Of a stretch of 62,000 bases of DNA, positions 24,201 to 39,011 are shown piece by piece. Below the pieces are notes generated by a model, which saw only the letters and a list, made by a program, of their open reading frames with translations, was not told where the DNA came from and did not search any database. Made by a program: the position numbers and the translations under genes. Each line of letters begins with the position of its first letter. Position 1 is the stretch's first letter. Origin of the DNA: Tubiluchus corallicola (lineage: Eukaryota > Priapulida > Priapulimorpha > Priapulimorphida > Tubiluchidae); contig JAQGDQ010002370.1 of the NCBI GenBank assembly GCA_030141605.1, positions 27,167 to 89,166 of the forward strand, in the 5' to 3' direction.

Positions 24201-27200
24201 ACCTTGGAAGCAAAAACGAAGATCAGAAGTTGGTAACTTGGGCTATGCTTTTGCTTGATACGATTTGTCAAAATCCCCCAAGAAACTTTATCATTGGTTA
24301 TTTATTTCCGTTCAGGTAGTCCGATTTCTGAGCAAATTCACATTACCGGGCATCCCAGTCTGCTTCAACTAAAAGCTTTGCAGTTGTTTTTTTTTGTGCG
24401 AATCGGAAAGAACAAATTGTTTTACAAAACAATACAATAACATAACAATTTCTTGAGTACAATAAAATAAAGTTCACCTTTTACAAGTACTACAAGAAAA
24501 CACTGTATACAACAGTGCAGCGAGCGTAATTATTGTTCAATTGCTATAAACAATAAAAAAATCTGCATTTTATAAGGATAATGAAATTTCTCAAAAGTTG
24601 AAGACTCTTTGAATATCATACATGTACATGCAAGTTTGCAAAAACAGAGCTTGCCTCTTGCAGCAGTCCTTCGATCGTCAGTTGTACAGAAATGTTTTCT
24701 TGCCGGCATTTGACGCTTGATCTGGGTAAAGTGCTGTTAAACTCATTTCAGTCAGTTCCATCAAGGAAATACAGAAATCATTCCCGATAAGGTCCACAAA
24801 CCTTTTAAGTGGCTCTGAGGGAACAAACTGATTATTGCAAGAAATGAACCATAATGCATGGCTGCTGGAGATATCAGTCATTTAAAAGGAGACCGCTGAT
24901 TAATTCAGTTACAGGTTACAGGTGTGCGATTCAGGGACAAAGTGTGTGTGATACAGGTGTAGGAAAAATGAAGGAAATTTGTAAAGTGAAATGCGCGACA
25001 TAAATAAAAGAACGTAAAAGAAACTGAAGAAAAGATTGGTACGTAGGATTATAAGCACAAAAACAGTCATTGGCAAGCAAAGTGATCAAAAAATGTACCT
25101 AATGTGGAACAAAACGCCCTTGGATAGAAAATTGGGCAGAACCATCTTCACATAATTTCCATATAAATTTCTACCTTATGGCCATTTTGCCCTTTAATTT
25201 TCAACTTTGTTTTACTGCAATTTTGTTTTGCGGTCTTTCGACATTTTATAACTACATATAACAGGTGACATGCGGTAAGGAACTGCTCAGTGCAAAACCA
25301 TCCTTGATTACACCAACTTTTCAGGTTTTGCAAAATCCTTACTAATGGGTACAACAATATGAACAGCAACAGCAACCCATCCATACTGACTATTTTGTAT
25401 TGTTAACCTATCGGCACAGACCATGTCCTTTAGTCTATCTATTCTATTGCGCATGCTCCTTACCAAATATTGAGTGACTTCGTTTTTCCTAAACACGGCC
25501 ATTAAAACAACCATAAAATCGAAGATAAGAAATGCAATTGAAATTACGTTCAGTGATTAGCTGCTAATTGCACAGAAAATTTTTACATATTCCAGTGAAT
25601 GGTCCAATTAGTCGCGTGCATGGACGCCGAGTATTTGTTGCAATCACGTTTTATATAATGGCTCATTCCTTCCATCAGTGTTGAAGTCTGCGAGATGTGC
25701 ACCAGAAGCAAATATCAATACGTCGATTAGCACAAGGTCGGCCGCGTGTAGAGCTCAAGAAACAGCTTATTTTCACGCACATGCAAACGAACCCCCTTCG
25801 AAGTTGGACAGTTGAGATTTTTCAGAACACACAATCTTTTGAATTTAACTGAGTTAGCACCAGTACTGGAAATACTTGTGAAATGCTTGTGCTTGAAATG
25901 GGTAACGGATAGCCACTGAGGATATTTTTGCAAGATAAAAGGGTCATAGAACTCATGTAATATTATAAGTTTTAGTACTTAAGTATTAATTGAATCAGTT
26001 TTGTTCACAAGTTTCTTACTAAGCGCCAATTTGTTGAAAAAAATCAGCATTTATTATTCTGAAGAATGGCTTAATAGCCGGAAATTTTCTCAGACGCATA
26101 CACGCCAGCTAACAGCGTGGGGTAAACGATCTGGAAAACTGGCCTGATACCAACTATGGTTTACCCTACTCAATAGTTATATTCGAAAAAAATTGGAAAA
26201 ACCTATACCAGAATACTATTTTACATGTAAACTGTCACTTTTCATTGACATTTGTAAATCAGTAATCGTACAGTCTGTTGATTCAGCTGTTAAGCACACA
26301 CTGTGACCACTCAGCTATTCGCTATTGTCTCATATTACCCATAAAATGCATTTTCTGAGACTTCTACATTTGGCGAGACTCATAGCGTTTTGACATTCAC
26401 ACATATATAAACCAGTCATGCAAAGGCCGCAAAAAATAGATTGTGTCAGGCGCTTTTCCGCAAACAATGCCCTGCTGATAGGTGTAGTCAAAAATAATTA
26501 CTGCTATTACAGCTCACAGTCACTTTTACAAAGAAAAACGCAGCCAGTAATCACGAGGAAGATCGCAAGGTGAATGGAAACCATGTGCGTAGAAGCCTGC
26601 GGAAGCTGAGGGGTGATTAAATGTGATAATGGATTGAGAAAGCTGGCAATAAATTTTGATTAAAGTGTGGTTAATGTAGTGAACAAACATTGCATAAGTA
26701 ATACTGTGCTGATCGATATAGCACGGAACAGCAAGGGCAGCAAAGTGACAAATATAACTGACGACCCACATATAGATCATGCTACCAACTGCAGAAATGC
26801 CAAATTTATAATAATTCTACAAATTATTGCAGTTCACTCATGGTATATGAATGCTCAACAAAAAATTCAAATTATTTATACATTATATTATTTTTTCCGT
26901 TAAAAATGTTCCATGTTTTGAATATCCTAAGCAAAATTATCAAAGCAAAATTACTTTTTATTCTGTTCGACGACTGGAAGTCAGAACCAAGTTGCAGGGT
27001 CTACTGTTTTGTTGAGTACTTGTGGTGGGTCTGAAACCTAGTTCAATATTAGAAACGACCTGACCTAATTTGATAATTCTCCAAAAGTAGGTACTTAAGT
27101 GACAATGACAGATGTGACTTAGGCACGTTTGCATGTATATCTATTCTCCATCTTACATATTATCTATTCTCCACCAGATTACATATTATCAGATTACATA

Positions 27201-27418
27201 TTACATTACATCTATTTTCCATCAATGAAGGCATCTGGCAGATGAAAACACCCAGAAGCAGGTTTTCTGGCAGTTACCATTTACTAATTAAATTTACCAT
27301 CCATTTACTAATCAAGCTCGTTGCTACTTAACTTTTGCAATTGTAGTGATCACAGTAATTACAACTCTGGAGTAGACTCTGCATGATGATCTGAAGATAA
27401 AACTTTCTTTATAACGAA
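21206..27418. other. Gene-poor AT-rich region
   Basis: No exon with recognisable protein similarity. The longest frame (23218-23613, plus, 131 codons) matches nothing I know and lacks supporting splice or context evidence. A small direct repeat of 'aggaagacagatta' lies at about 21472-21515, and short repeats of 'acatattatc' / 'tctattctcca' type at 27140-27220. Confidence 0.4.
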
Positions 27419-27443
27419 CATCGAAGAGTTGCCCATCAGAGAA
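27419..27443 (-). repeat. 25-bp perfect inverted repeat, left arm
   Basis: Exact reverse complement of 28400-28424 (core ctctgatgggcaactcttcg). The arms are 981 bp apart start to start. No further similarity is obvious outside the 25 bp. Confidence 0.85.
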
Positions 27444-28399
27444 ATACTGATGTAAATACTGATAAAGCTTTCATTTAGGGAATGTTCATACTTACACAGT
27501 TGCGGCTATGGCGACACCAAGCATTTACATCACAGTCTGCTGCAAACCACATAAAATGGAATGTGACTACTATACACAATACTATACAGAAATTATTGCA
27601 TCAGGAATATAAAAAACGGGACAGATGCAAATTGCAGAAATAAATGAACACGCAACTTTAAATTTTCTGCAGACATCACATTGGTGACATTTATAGTCCA
27701 ATTAAGTACAATAAATTGAACAATACATTACTAATTAAACTTTTCCCATTTGTAGCTTACAGTATTTTGGATACTGGTGGCATTAAGGAAAATATTGTTT
27801 AAATTTCCGAAATGAGATTATTTTATTGGCATGAAACGTAGTTTCGCGTAATGAATCTCGAATTACTATACACACGTGACATTGCGCTTTGTTTTCAACG
27901 AAGTTTGATTAAGAAAACCAATTTTCAATTGAAGTGACAAATTCTTGAGGGTGTAAACTACTTGTAACATCTACGTAAATTTTTTTGTAATATTTTCCTC
28001 GTACTTTGCTTTGCCACTACGTTATGCTATAAATGATAAATGATTATTATTTATTAAAAACAATAAATTAAAATATTTGAAAGTTATAGAATGTATAGAA
28101 AGTTTTCAAACCCTGTTACTATAGCTGAGTTGAAAATACGTCTCGGGTTGTACTTTTCCAAATTGACAAATTGATTTGATTGCTGGAAGGCAAAATATGT
28201 CGTTAAGAAAATTATTAGCCAAATTATGATTAAGTCTGACTTCACTGCAAAGTTTGAAGTATTTCATTTTTATTTGGAGAATCGATCAGCTCACCCATGG
28301 GACTTTGGGCTCAGACGACTTTTAAGTGGTTTTAAACGTCAGATATTGATGTTTGCTTCCTGTGGCACATTTCTAAAAGCCAAATTTGCCTTACTGAAA

Positions 28400-28424
28400 T
28401 TCTCTGATGGGCAACTCTTCGATG
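28400..28424 (+). repeat. 25-bp perfect inverted repeat, right arm
   Basis: Partner of 27419-27443. It lies at the end of a 68-codon plus-strand frame (28226-28432) that resembles nothing known to me. Confidence 0.85.
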
Positions 28425-31400
28425 AATTGTAGTCCGTTCCAATATTTATATAATCCTGCCGTACACAAAAGCTATTTGGGGCAAATTTTCAATCAGCCGC
28501 CCCATGGGGATAACAATCGATGGATTTTCTAAGAAAATTTGTTAGATGTACGCGATCATTGGTATGAATTCGCTTCTTCTGCAGCCCCAGTTTCCCTTAC
28601 AAGCGCAATCTGTCTGTCTGCTATAGAGATAACTTAGAGACACATATCCCTACACAGTACACGTATGTTTGCAGTTGACATAGTATGACTGTATGATATG
28701 TCATACTCAATGTATCCTATGGTCGAAAACATGTAGGGCGCGTGTGAATTTGCCTGCGAAGCTGGTATTAGCATGATTAATGACGTTTGAATATGAAGAT
28801 ACAATGCGCTTCATGTAAAAAACATCTTGGGCATTGCAAGTCAATTGGCTTGGAAAGCGTATAAAATGGCACTTACGAAATAATTTCAAAATTTTACACG
28901 ATTTTCAGTTAATAAATAATTAATAAATGTTAGTCAATTTCAGTTAATAAAAATAAAGCACTTCTTTTTAGAAAATTAACAAAAGACAAAAAAAATAACA
29001 TTAAATTTTAAGCGTTATTTCAGTTATAAAAGATGGAACCACTATGTATCTGTTTAGACTGAAGTTTTTCCATAAAATTTGGTAAGCTACTAGAAATTAA
29101 TTAAAAGAACTTCGAAGCAAACATTGCCGTATATAAACACATTTTACTTCAAGACCATCAAGTTAAATAGGCAACAGCTGAATGATCACGGCGAGCAAGT
29201 GAAGGATACCTGGCCAGGTCATTAACAAGGGCGAAACCCAGTAGATTGCATCTGGCCGATTTCATTTGCCATGCTGCTCACGCCTGTTTATCTCGTACAG
29301 GGAGTATGCAAAATATAGTATCTAAACGTGGCAAGAACGTTCAGTATTCAGTTCTGTATCTCATTTACAAGGATTATTTTTGATAATAAACTAAAATTTA
29401 TAAATCGGCTCTGTTGTTAAGTACTGTATTCCCACTGTATGAATTGCCCAGCTGTACGAAAAAATGTTTGCGGATAGCCTCAACAAGAGATTAAAGATAT
29501 TCCCTTGTGTCTTGATGATGATTGAATCAAAAGGTTTTTCAGATAAAAAATTCCTAGAATTGAATTGCCCAGAGCCAAAGACTTTACCTTCCCACAAAAT
29601 GACATTACCTGGGGATTACCTTACATCTTTGATCTTAGAGTAGCGTTAAAAGGGAAAATTCTTATACAGTCCATGTGAAAAGATCATACGTAATTCAAGT
29701 GGCATATTATATATGAGCAGGGAGATCAGTGGAAGTTTTAAATAATGATGATAATTTAGAAATGAATATTTGCGGCTGTAATAATTCTCGCGGATTCTCA
29801 CTGTTTTGAACAGTGCTCAGATAAATACGTGATACGCCAATAAAAGAAAAAGCATGCCGACACCCTACATGCTACACGATTTTTACTCCTTCCCCGCCGC
29901 CCACCCAAACAATTCCAAATTACATAAATAAAAATGCGAATTTCTTTGCATCAGTTAAACTGTTATGTGAAAATATGCCTAAATTTATTTCCAATGCCTT
30001 TAAAAATAAAGATAATTCAAGAAGATGTTTTTTCTTTGGGATGTGAGTAAGTTGGTCACACAACTTAAAATTGAACTCTGTGACCACAGTCATCATGAAA
30101 ATGTCAGGAAAGCAAACAGAGCGTTAGGATATTCAGGCATTTGAAGCGGTAGGCGGATTTCCGCCTACAACTCTACGTAGAAAACCTCGTCCAATTTTCT
30201 TCTACAAACAAGTATAAATGCAAACGAAAATTTTATATTTCAATGCTTGGCATTCAGTTCACAAAATGGCAGAAATCCCATGACAGCAACTCTCGACAAC
30301 GAAACCGTAAAACACCTGCAATCGTGCCTACGAATGCAAAAACCATCTAAAATGCTAAGAAAAGCTGCCATTTGTGCTGGGCCCTACGCGACATTTTCAT
30401 GTTGTAAAGACTGGGAAATGAATTTTGAAGTTCAACAATGGCACATTTGTAGTAACTCAGTGTCGCCGTGTATAGGGTCTGCAATTTAAAAAACAAAATA
30501 ATAGCCTTTCTTAGCTATAACAATTTAGACAGAATATTTATGCAGAGGTTTTACACACGTCGATTTTTCTTTCCCATCGGCAGGTGTAGTGCCCACAATT
30601 CTCATGCAAGCAAATGTCATTGTAAATATGACCTAGTGATCTAAGCCATCTCTGCATATTCAGCAGAATGCTCTTGGTTCAAATTCAGACTGCATGCCAA
30701 CTTTTTCACGTTTCCTGTTTTGTAAGTTTGGCATCAACGTTAATTAACTGTGGGTTTGTAACGTCATTTAAAGGCAATACTTTGCTCAGCTATGTAACTG
30801 AAAAAAAGGTAGCTATATAGCTGAAAAAGGCTCAAATAGAGTAAAAACGTTCTACTGATTTTGTTGCAAATACATGTATATTATTCATGTAATTCATGCA
30901 AGCTGTTGTTGATCCCTTATGCCACATAATTAATTACACTGGGCCTTGGTAAAGTTCCCAACTAAATGAAAAGAAAATGAAAAAAGTACTTGACTTGTCA
31001 GCACCAAGTCTGTTTTCCAGATTATCAGTAGGTAAATTAGCTGAGCAAAATATTTTTAGTGGTGCAACCATCACCTTGCTCAGTGTCATGACCATGTCAC
31101 GGCAATAATGAGCAAGAGCTGCTAATTATATCATAAAGTTCCTTCCACAGCGGCAAAGCCTTTCCTTGTTTTACAACGGAGGATAATAAATCTAGAATGC
31201 TTTCTGTAGCCCGGTAAAAGCTTTCATATCTGTGTACTATTACCAGAGTAGGGCGCTTGAGGCGTGAAAATCAGTGAGATCAATAAAAGCGCACAATCAT
31301 ACTTGAATTATAAATATTTCTAGCACAAGAAAACTGTCTAATATTAGGCCATTTGTTTATGCCAATGCCGAAGACTTACCAGGTGGTTTGAAAATTCACC

Positions 31401-34400
31401 TGATGATTAATAAATTAATTCTTTTAACTTTACGACTATTACAAAAGTTAAAACTTTAGCGTTCACACTACGGCTGTAGGCGTATCCTTTTTTATAGTGA
31501 CCGTTTCAAAAATGTCCGTAAATTTATTAAATGTTTAATTCGGTTAGCTTGTTGTTGGTCAAACTGTTCATTTTTTTAATAAAGGAAATTAAAAATTCGC
31601 AAGTTGGATCACAAGCAATAATGTAATTTCGTGATTTTAATCAGAAGCTATAGTTTCTCTGTTATTCGTGACATAAATTGTTTTCAAAACACTGAAGCTT
31701 TTTTATTTGAACAACATTTTAATGCTATTTACACTTTTTCATGAAAAAGTATTTATACTTTTTCCTCATACAAAAAACTTTAACAACAAATGTAATCACA
31801 GGGGTGGCAGTGTTATAATTTATAAAATGCATAAAATACATGTATAAAATACACATACAAAGTTTGCTGCCGATAACTGTTTTTACTTCAAAAGCAGTGT
31901 AGAGCACAAATAACATGATTGGAGACTTGGCTAATTAATCATTTATGACATGCTCAATTCCTTACTAACATTATCACGCAAAGTTTCAGTGTTATTTTTA
32001 TCTAATAGCATGCATATGCGTTTACCTGACGGGTTATGATAAGTGGATGTGAGGCATGGTATGCTGATGCACTGCCTTTACGACATGGGTTTACACTTCT
32101 TTATCACTACGCTTTTGGGGTGCATTTGTGTACTTACAGTTTTTCCACGTGCAATCGAAAAAGACGATTCAAGTGTACAGTAATATATACAAAATCATTT
32201 ACCAATGAATGAAAAGCATGAAAACTCCGCCGTCCATCCAGTTTCATTACTCTGGGTAATTTTCATGTTTTTCACTATTTGCTGTTGCATTGGAGTACAG
32301 GGCACTGGCAAGTAATTGCGGCACCTTACACGCTTTTATTTACACTAGAAAGCTCATGAATGTAGCATGAGCTTTTCCTGCGCAGAAATTTCACAGCAAC
32401 GCTATGTAAAGGGTAAAAAACTGCAGCTCCATAGTCATTTTTGACAAATGTGTCATTAAGCTAAGATGTAAATTAAATTTGCATTCCAGAACATTTAAGG
32501 ACAATTGTTGATACAGATAACTTCACTTAAAATCGCCGAACTGGTTTCAAAATTTCGAAAAGCACTTGCAGGCCAAACGTAGTTGTATTACTAAACCAAA
32601 ATGGTCAGACTTTGAGTTCACGCAAATAAATTCATGCAGATGATTATAATTTCATTTACTATTATTCGTCTACAGAATCCCGTTCACTATACGTACTAGT
32701 TTTAATAAATACTCTAGTTAATTTGCTTCATTGCAGATCACATTAAATTTTTGGTCTTTTCTGTGCACTGACATACAATTCAACTCTGCTACCATTTTTA
32801 CAGATGGCCAATAAAAATCATTTAACTAAACACGATTTAAAACGGTATATATGTTGAAATTAAATAAAAAAATTTAGATTACACATATAGGAATTTTGAA
32901 CGATTAACCATCATCTACGAGTCGTCACACTACAGCCCACTCGTGTGCTAATCATCAACTTCAATCGCAATGAAACAAAATGTATTTGAAAACTTAGAAA
33001 TCAACTTTGTTGAAAGTGTTCCACGGCACTTATTAAGCATAGAAATCAAAACTTTAACGTTAACTACATTCATTTACTTAAGCTGTTAAAACGTGTATTT
33101 AATGTGTGTATGTTGCCATTTAAATTAAAACAGTGAATGTTAGAAATTATTATACGCGAGCAGCGGGATCTAAGGGAACCTGTACATTGATTACTTTTAT
33201 TTATGTTAGACATCCATTTTTAATTTATATTAACTCGCAAAATTAGAGGGACAGGGTTACAAAACCTGCAACCTGTTACTCACCTGGGGTAAGAATCAAA
33301 ATCTTCTTACAATAGTACGGTTAAAAAGCAAGGGTTGCTTAAAAACCTAAGAACGGAACCAGAATGTGAAACTTACCGCAAATTGCAAACTCCTCACAGA
33401 TGAGTAAACTGCAGTGGCCAGGCCAAGTCAAGTGATAATTAGTCACAAGCACCGTGCATACTGTCGGTCAATCAACCACGAGCATAATAATCTAATAATT
33501 TGCACTTCTACACACTCTCATGCTTAAGGATTTGAATCTGAATTTATGGAGGCTTGTTTTTTTATTTTTCGAGAATGTTCGCCCTCACCCAAGATTCACC
33601 TCAGGCTGCGAGTGTCTCGGCCAATACGCTATTGAAACGCAAAAATATAGGCAATAAGCAGCAACTCTCCACATTACGCCAAATTACGCTTCCTTCACTG
33701 GGTTGTTACCCTAATAATTCGCCATTCATCCGTCCGTGGCACATAATTTCATGAAAACGTTTTTGCGTGATATTATGAGTGTTTAGAAAGAGATGGACTT
33801 CAAAAATCCGATACGTCCAGATTTACAGTTTGTTGCAAAAAGTCAAAGTGTGGACACGTCTTGAGCAGTGTTAAGAGCGTATCTGAACTTATTTCCGCAT
33901 TTACGGTTGCCTAATAAGGTTTGTAATATGCTGTCAGACATGAAGGACTTGTACGAAAACGAAAAATTTCAATTGTTGCTGACGTTTAAACTGTTCAAAA
34001 CGAAAAATGTGGTACCAGTATCCTAGCTGCCATGCAAAAATTCCATGAAAAAACTTTACGTTGTTGACACTAACTTGACTGATACTTTCAGAGTTGCCTT
34101 AGTTGCTGCAAGGGTAACTTTTTCTGCAGACACCACATTAAGATATCTTTGTATAAAAATTAGCCTACTAGTACTAGAATACTACTATCAATTTCCATAA
34201 TTATTGTATGTTGTATTCGCCCAAGTAAAAAAAAAGCAGGCGCGAGTAAATTATCAAAAGGCGACCAAAGATAGTTTGAGCATTTGTAATGACGTACTTT
34301 CGGAGCCGCGGCAAGCGGCTTTAATGGTATTTGTAAGCTTTGAAATACTCTTGTGCTTCCGAGATGCCAATTAAGGACGGTAATTGAACATCAGCCAGTT

Positions 34401-37105
34401 GTGGCCCAAATCCCTGGAGCTTAGCCTATGTAGATCAGATGGGATTATAGTTTACACTGAACCGTCATACATTAGTCAAATAAGGTTACGATAAGAAAAT
34501 GGGAGGCACATGAAATTCTAAATTTTAAGCAATTTCAATAGGAAAACTGACGATAAAATGTGTAACAAGTTAGCTTTTCTATGTAGACAAATAAAAAATT
34601 CAGTAAGGCAACGGCTAATTGGTTGATTTTAATGCCCTTGACCTGAAAGTGAAAGGTCACCTGTTATGCCTCACAATGCAGTTTAATTAAGTGGCTTCAC
34701 GCTGCATTATTTACAAACCAATAACGAGGCTATACAGTTAGCAAATATATGAGTGACGTCTTCCATACAATGTTCATTTGCATAACATTCACGAGTGAGT
34801 AACGTCGATAATTTATGCTAGACGGTGCTTCGGGCAAACGCAGAAAACAGGATGCTTAGGCACACAATCTAACTCTACGTCGATGTTCTTTTCTTGCCTC
34901 AAGCATCGGATTACTGAGAAAGTCCAATCATCAATACACCGAGCAGTTCAGATGCGTAAATCACATGTGAACAGTCGATCCTGCCAAATTGAACTCAACG
35001 CACGATTTCATGGGTTGCTGTTAGTGCTAACCTTTAAAAGGGCAGATTGGAATCAGGCTATTTTCACTCAGCCGCTCAACTTTATTTTATAGGCTATTTT
35101 TAAGGACAGTATTAATGATCAGTACATCCACGCGTTTAAGGGAGAGAGAAAGGGAAGGGAAGTGCAAATAGATGCAGCGGGAAGAGAAGAAAGACGGCAA
35201 TGTAAATAGTTTAAGAAGACTGCAAAAATAATACAATTCAATACAGGAAATAATATGCAGAAAAAGACAAGCAAGACAAAAAACAGTCATAATATTGGCT
35301 TTATTTGGTGGGTTCATTGCTACTGTAGATGTGTTGATACTCTTGTTTCATTGATCAACACTATCTGACTACAATTCTCAATATACATCCTAAGTGAGAT
35401 GCATCAACCACGCGCTGATTTATTCATGAAGTGTAGAATATAGATACAGAGGAATAAATATAGTAAGAGCAGCCACCTGATAACCTGACCAAACTATTAT
35501 GTGTTTATCGACAATCTTCTGTGAGAATAAGCTGTGAGATGGCTTGGTGTACGATTACGTTGTTTGGACGCACAGTCTTAGTAGACTCAGTTCGAGGGAA
35601 TCACTAACGTAAGTAATATATGGGGAGAGGAAATCAATACGACCACATATTATTTTTCATTTACCTTTCATATGATATTCGACAATTTTGCCATCCCATG
35701 GGGAAAGTCTTAAACGTAGACGCTGATAAAGCTTTTCACTTCTTCAATCAGTATTCTACCAATTTCAAGAGTTGAAAACTGTATAGTTATCAGTGTGGAA
35801 AATACAAACTATTGCCATGAAAACTAGCTTTTCGGATAAACGTAATCTGGCGAATAACATGTCGAAAATGTTTCGAAAATAATAAGTGCGCTGAATTTAT
35901 TACTACCACGGCACACGTTACTGTTATTAGTTCGTTCATAGTCATAACAAATTTCACTGAATGAAAAAGAAGTGTTGCTGCATTGTTTAAATGACTCTTT
36001 GCTTAAAATTTTTGTTAACATCTGTTAATATGTTCCAATTTAATTTGTTGAGTGAAACTTGATTTTGTATTGCAGGAAAGTATAGTCAAAGGCTATAATC
36101 TTCAAAATAGCGTATAAAAACTTAGCTTTTATGATTCTACTGACATTCGGCAAATTTACATTTTTGTCTGTTACTGAAAAATTAGATTTATCTGAGGCAA
36201 TAAGCATACGATTTCTTGTGTTGCAAGATGCCACCAGCTGCATCACTTCTGATATTCAGATGCAAATCTTGCAAATGCAAAGGATAGTCTGGAAGGGTGA
36301 CGAAAATAGAAACTGTAAAACAATGGGTAGTATGGAGTGTGAGAGCGACTAAGAAGCGACATCAGTTAAAAGACGAGAGAAAGAAAGTCGAAAGGAGAAA
36401 GAGAAATATCAAAGCAATGATAAAGGAACAGATGTTAGAAGAAAGCATTGAGAACTTTTGTACTTATACTATAGACTGAAAATCAGGACACGTCCTAGCT
36501 CTTTTTCGTTCATTTCATAACTTCATTGATTTTCTTTGTTCGATCAATTTACCCAATGCCTATACCCTATACATGTATTCAAGACACATTGCAAATGGGT
36601 GGATTACAGGTTTTAAGTACATCGATTAATTTTACCGCCTTCATTCAAAATTGTCAATTACTATATCACTCATTTCTAGGTAATTTTATATTTAGCATAC
36701 TTTTAATTTTAACACTTACCAATAAGCTGTTTTCTTGTATTATTAGTTTGCGATTTATTGCAAATTTTTAAAAACTTTAATTGTACTATTTTAAACTATT
36801 TTGGAAGATAAAATTTCTAAATATGCAGAGTTTTAATTTTGCAATCAAGCCGTGTGTTAGCTCAAGTCACATAGGCCGCCATTTGAACACAATGCTAAAC
36901 CAATATTTTTCGCAAAGATGTAATGCCTCTTTGACAAGAAATGATCAAGTAACCACTTCTAAAGACATGGATTTACAGAAACACTTCTTGGCTCTTTGAA
37001 TTATGTTCAATGCTCTAGGTTTAGACCAAACAGTTTAATCGATCTTAGCTTCTTCTAATAGGATAAATGCGTTCTAACTTACTAAAACAACTTTTAGTCT
37101 GATCT
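28425..37105. other. Gene-poor AT-rich region
   Basis: No supported genes, RNAs or clear transposons. The one structural item is a 20-nt near-perfect palindrome at 30149-30168. Small open frames here have no recognisable family and no matching splice neighbours. Confidence 0.4.
30149..30168. repeat. GC-rich 20-nt palindrome
   Basis: GTAGGCGGATTTCCGCCTAC: 9-bp arms around a central TT, in an AT-rich setting. It could form a tight hairpin or bind a dimeric protein; function unknown. Confidence 0.8.
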
Positions 37106-37940
37106 GTTAAGGCCAAATTTTAACGAAATGGAGACTGACCAGACACAGCTACCAAACTTTCAGGAATGATTCTTTAGGTCATTCTAACGGCGTTTTGGCG
37201 ATCTTAATAAAATTTTGCACTTCGGCCCGCTGTCCCGTGATACTAAAAGGTCACGAAATAGTCCACTTTGGAGGCTTATAATTCCAAAACGTTTACAGAT
37301 AGACACTTATGTACTATTAGGGGCGAATAGGAACTTAAATGTGGGCTTTCTTTTGGTAGTACGATTAGTGACATTGGAACACTCGAAATGGCCAAATTAC
37401 ATCATTGGTACCCCTCTATCCATTTCACAAAATCAATAGTCTGGTCTATTAGCTGAAAAAAGAGAACTGACTGGATACAGCTGCCAAACGTTTAGGAAAG
37501 TTTCTTTGAACCATTTTAATAGCGTTTTTGGGCATTTTTATAAAATTTTGCATTTTGGCTTACTGTCCCAGGACACTAAAAGGTCACGAAATTGTGCTTA
37601 GGAACATGCACTTTGGAGGCTTATAACTTAAAAATGATCACAGATAGACTCTTCGCTACTATTAGCAGGGACGAACAGGAAGTGTTATGTGCGCTTTCAT
37701 TTGGTAAAATGATTAATGATATGATCTAGGAACACACGAAGTGACCAAATTACGTCATCAGTACCCTTTAGCCAGTTCGCAAAATAAATTATTTGTACCT
37801 AACTTGCAAGCGAAGCCACAAAATGTTACGAAATGTATTATGGACCAATAAGAAATCGGCCATTTGCTACAAGAATTTTGTGTCTAAGTTGTACGCCAGG
37901 GGCAGTGACGACGTCATCGGCACCCTTGTACCATGGACCA
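37106..37940. repeat. Diverged tandem repeat of about 335-345 bp, two full copies plus a partial
   Basis: 37106-37440 and 37441-37790 share in order: 'ctgaccagacacagctaccaaac', 'aaaattttgca', 'ctaaaaggtcacgaaat', 'ctttggaggcttataa' (37266 and 37611), 'acagatagac' and 'ggccaaattacatcat'. A partial third copy, with 'cagtgacgacgtcatcggcacc', lies near 37903. No conserved frame spans the copies. Confidence 0.8.
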
Positions 37941-38934
37941 AATTCAGATCATCTTATTTTTTCGTAATATATGTCATTTACATTCATGCAAAGTGTGTTA
38001 ATTATCTATATTAGGTAAGTTACATTCAGTCTGAGTGTGTGTCCCATCAACGAAGATACGGGACTAAGCACCCTGTCCCGAACATCATGGCTGCTTTACC
38101 CGAGAAATTAATTTACAGATAACCATTAATAATCTTAAAATACATCAAATGACGATAACAAAACGAGAAATTGAATGCGCAGCTTTTTGTCCAATAGCTA
38201 GTTTACTAAGTGTACTAATTAACTGTAGTCAATTATCTATCTACAGCTTGTGTCGATTTCATTTCAAGTTGAATTTATGAGTCCATTGCAATTTCTGCTG
38301 CATATTGTTCGTGTACATACTCTTGACTATGCGCTCGATCTTTTCACCAGAAAATTTTTGAAACAATAACTTCTTTTTCATACACCAAATTACTAGTTTC
38401 ATCATCTTCACAGCCATAACTCTGTCTGATTGCAAATAGTTCTTTGACGAATCTTTTGCCGTTCAATGTTCACCAGCTTTTTTACCTTGTTTTTCCCGTA
38501 TTATGGCCCTGAAAGCTTCTATTTTTATAGATTTATTTGTCATAATTAGATGCGCTTTTGCAAGAAATTTTTTTATAAAATGAAGAGTCGTTACTTTCTC
38601 TGCTGCCACACAGTATGCGTACAATGTACACTGTACGCAAAAGCGGGTTAACATGCTAATGGTGTCTACAATAAAACGTTGAATAATGTAATCTTAAGAA
38701 GGCAGGTAAAGCAAAAATGGAAAGTATTTTGCTGCAAGAAGACAAGTTCATATTGGCGTCTATATATTTCGACAGGAGTATAACACAAGCAGTTTGTTTC
38801 AGCAAGTTAAAACGTTGTGCATTTATGTTATACACACACTATGTTATATTAGTATAATATTAGTATAGTATAGTACATTAGTATAATATATACAATTACT
38901 TATGCTAAAACTAATCTAAAAAATTTAAGAATTA

Positions 38935-39011
38935 CTTCCAGAATTTGGCGCCCCAAAAAATTTGGCATCCTGGGCAAGTGCCTAATTTCCCTAGTGGTAT
39001 AGCTGGCCCTG
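38935..39011 (-). mobile_element. Single end of a hAT-like MITE
   Basis: Read on the minus strand from 39011 it begins CAGGGCCAGCTATACC and continues with 'gcacttgcccaggatgcc' and 'ggggcgcc', a layout common at hAT MITE termini. I did not find the opposite end, so it is truncated or badly decayed. Confidence 0.5.

Noticed and set aside
34639-34659. TGACCT-N9-AGGTCA everted repeat as a nuclear-receptor site
   Set aside because: Two hexamers with this spacing occur by chance in a window this size, and no nearby promoter is known.
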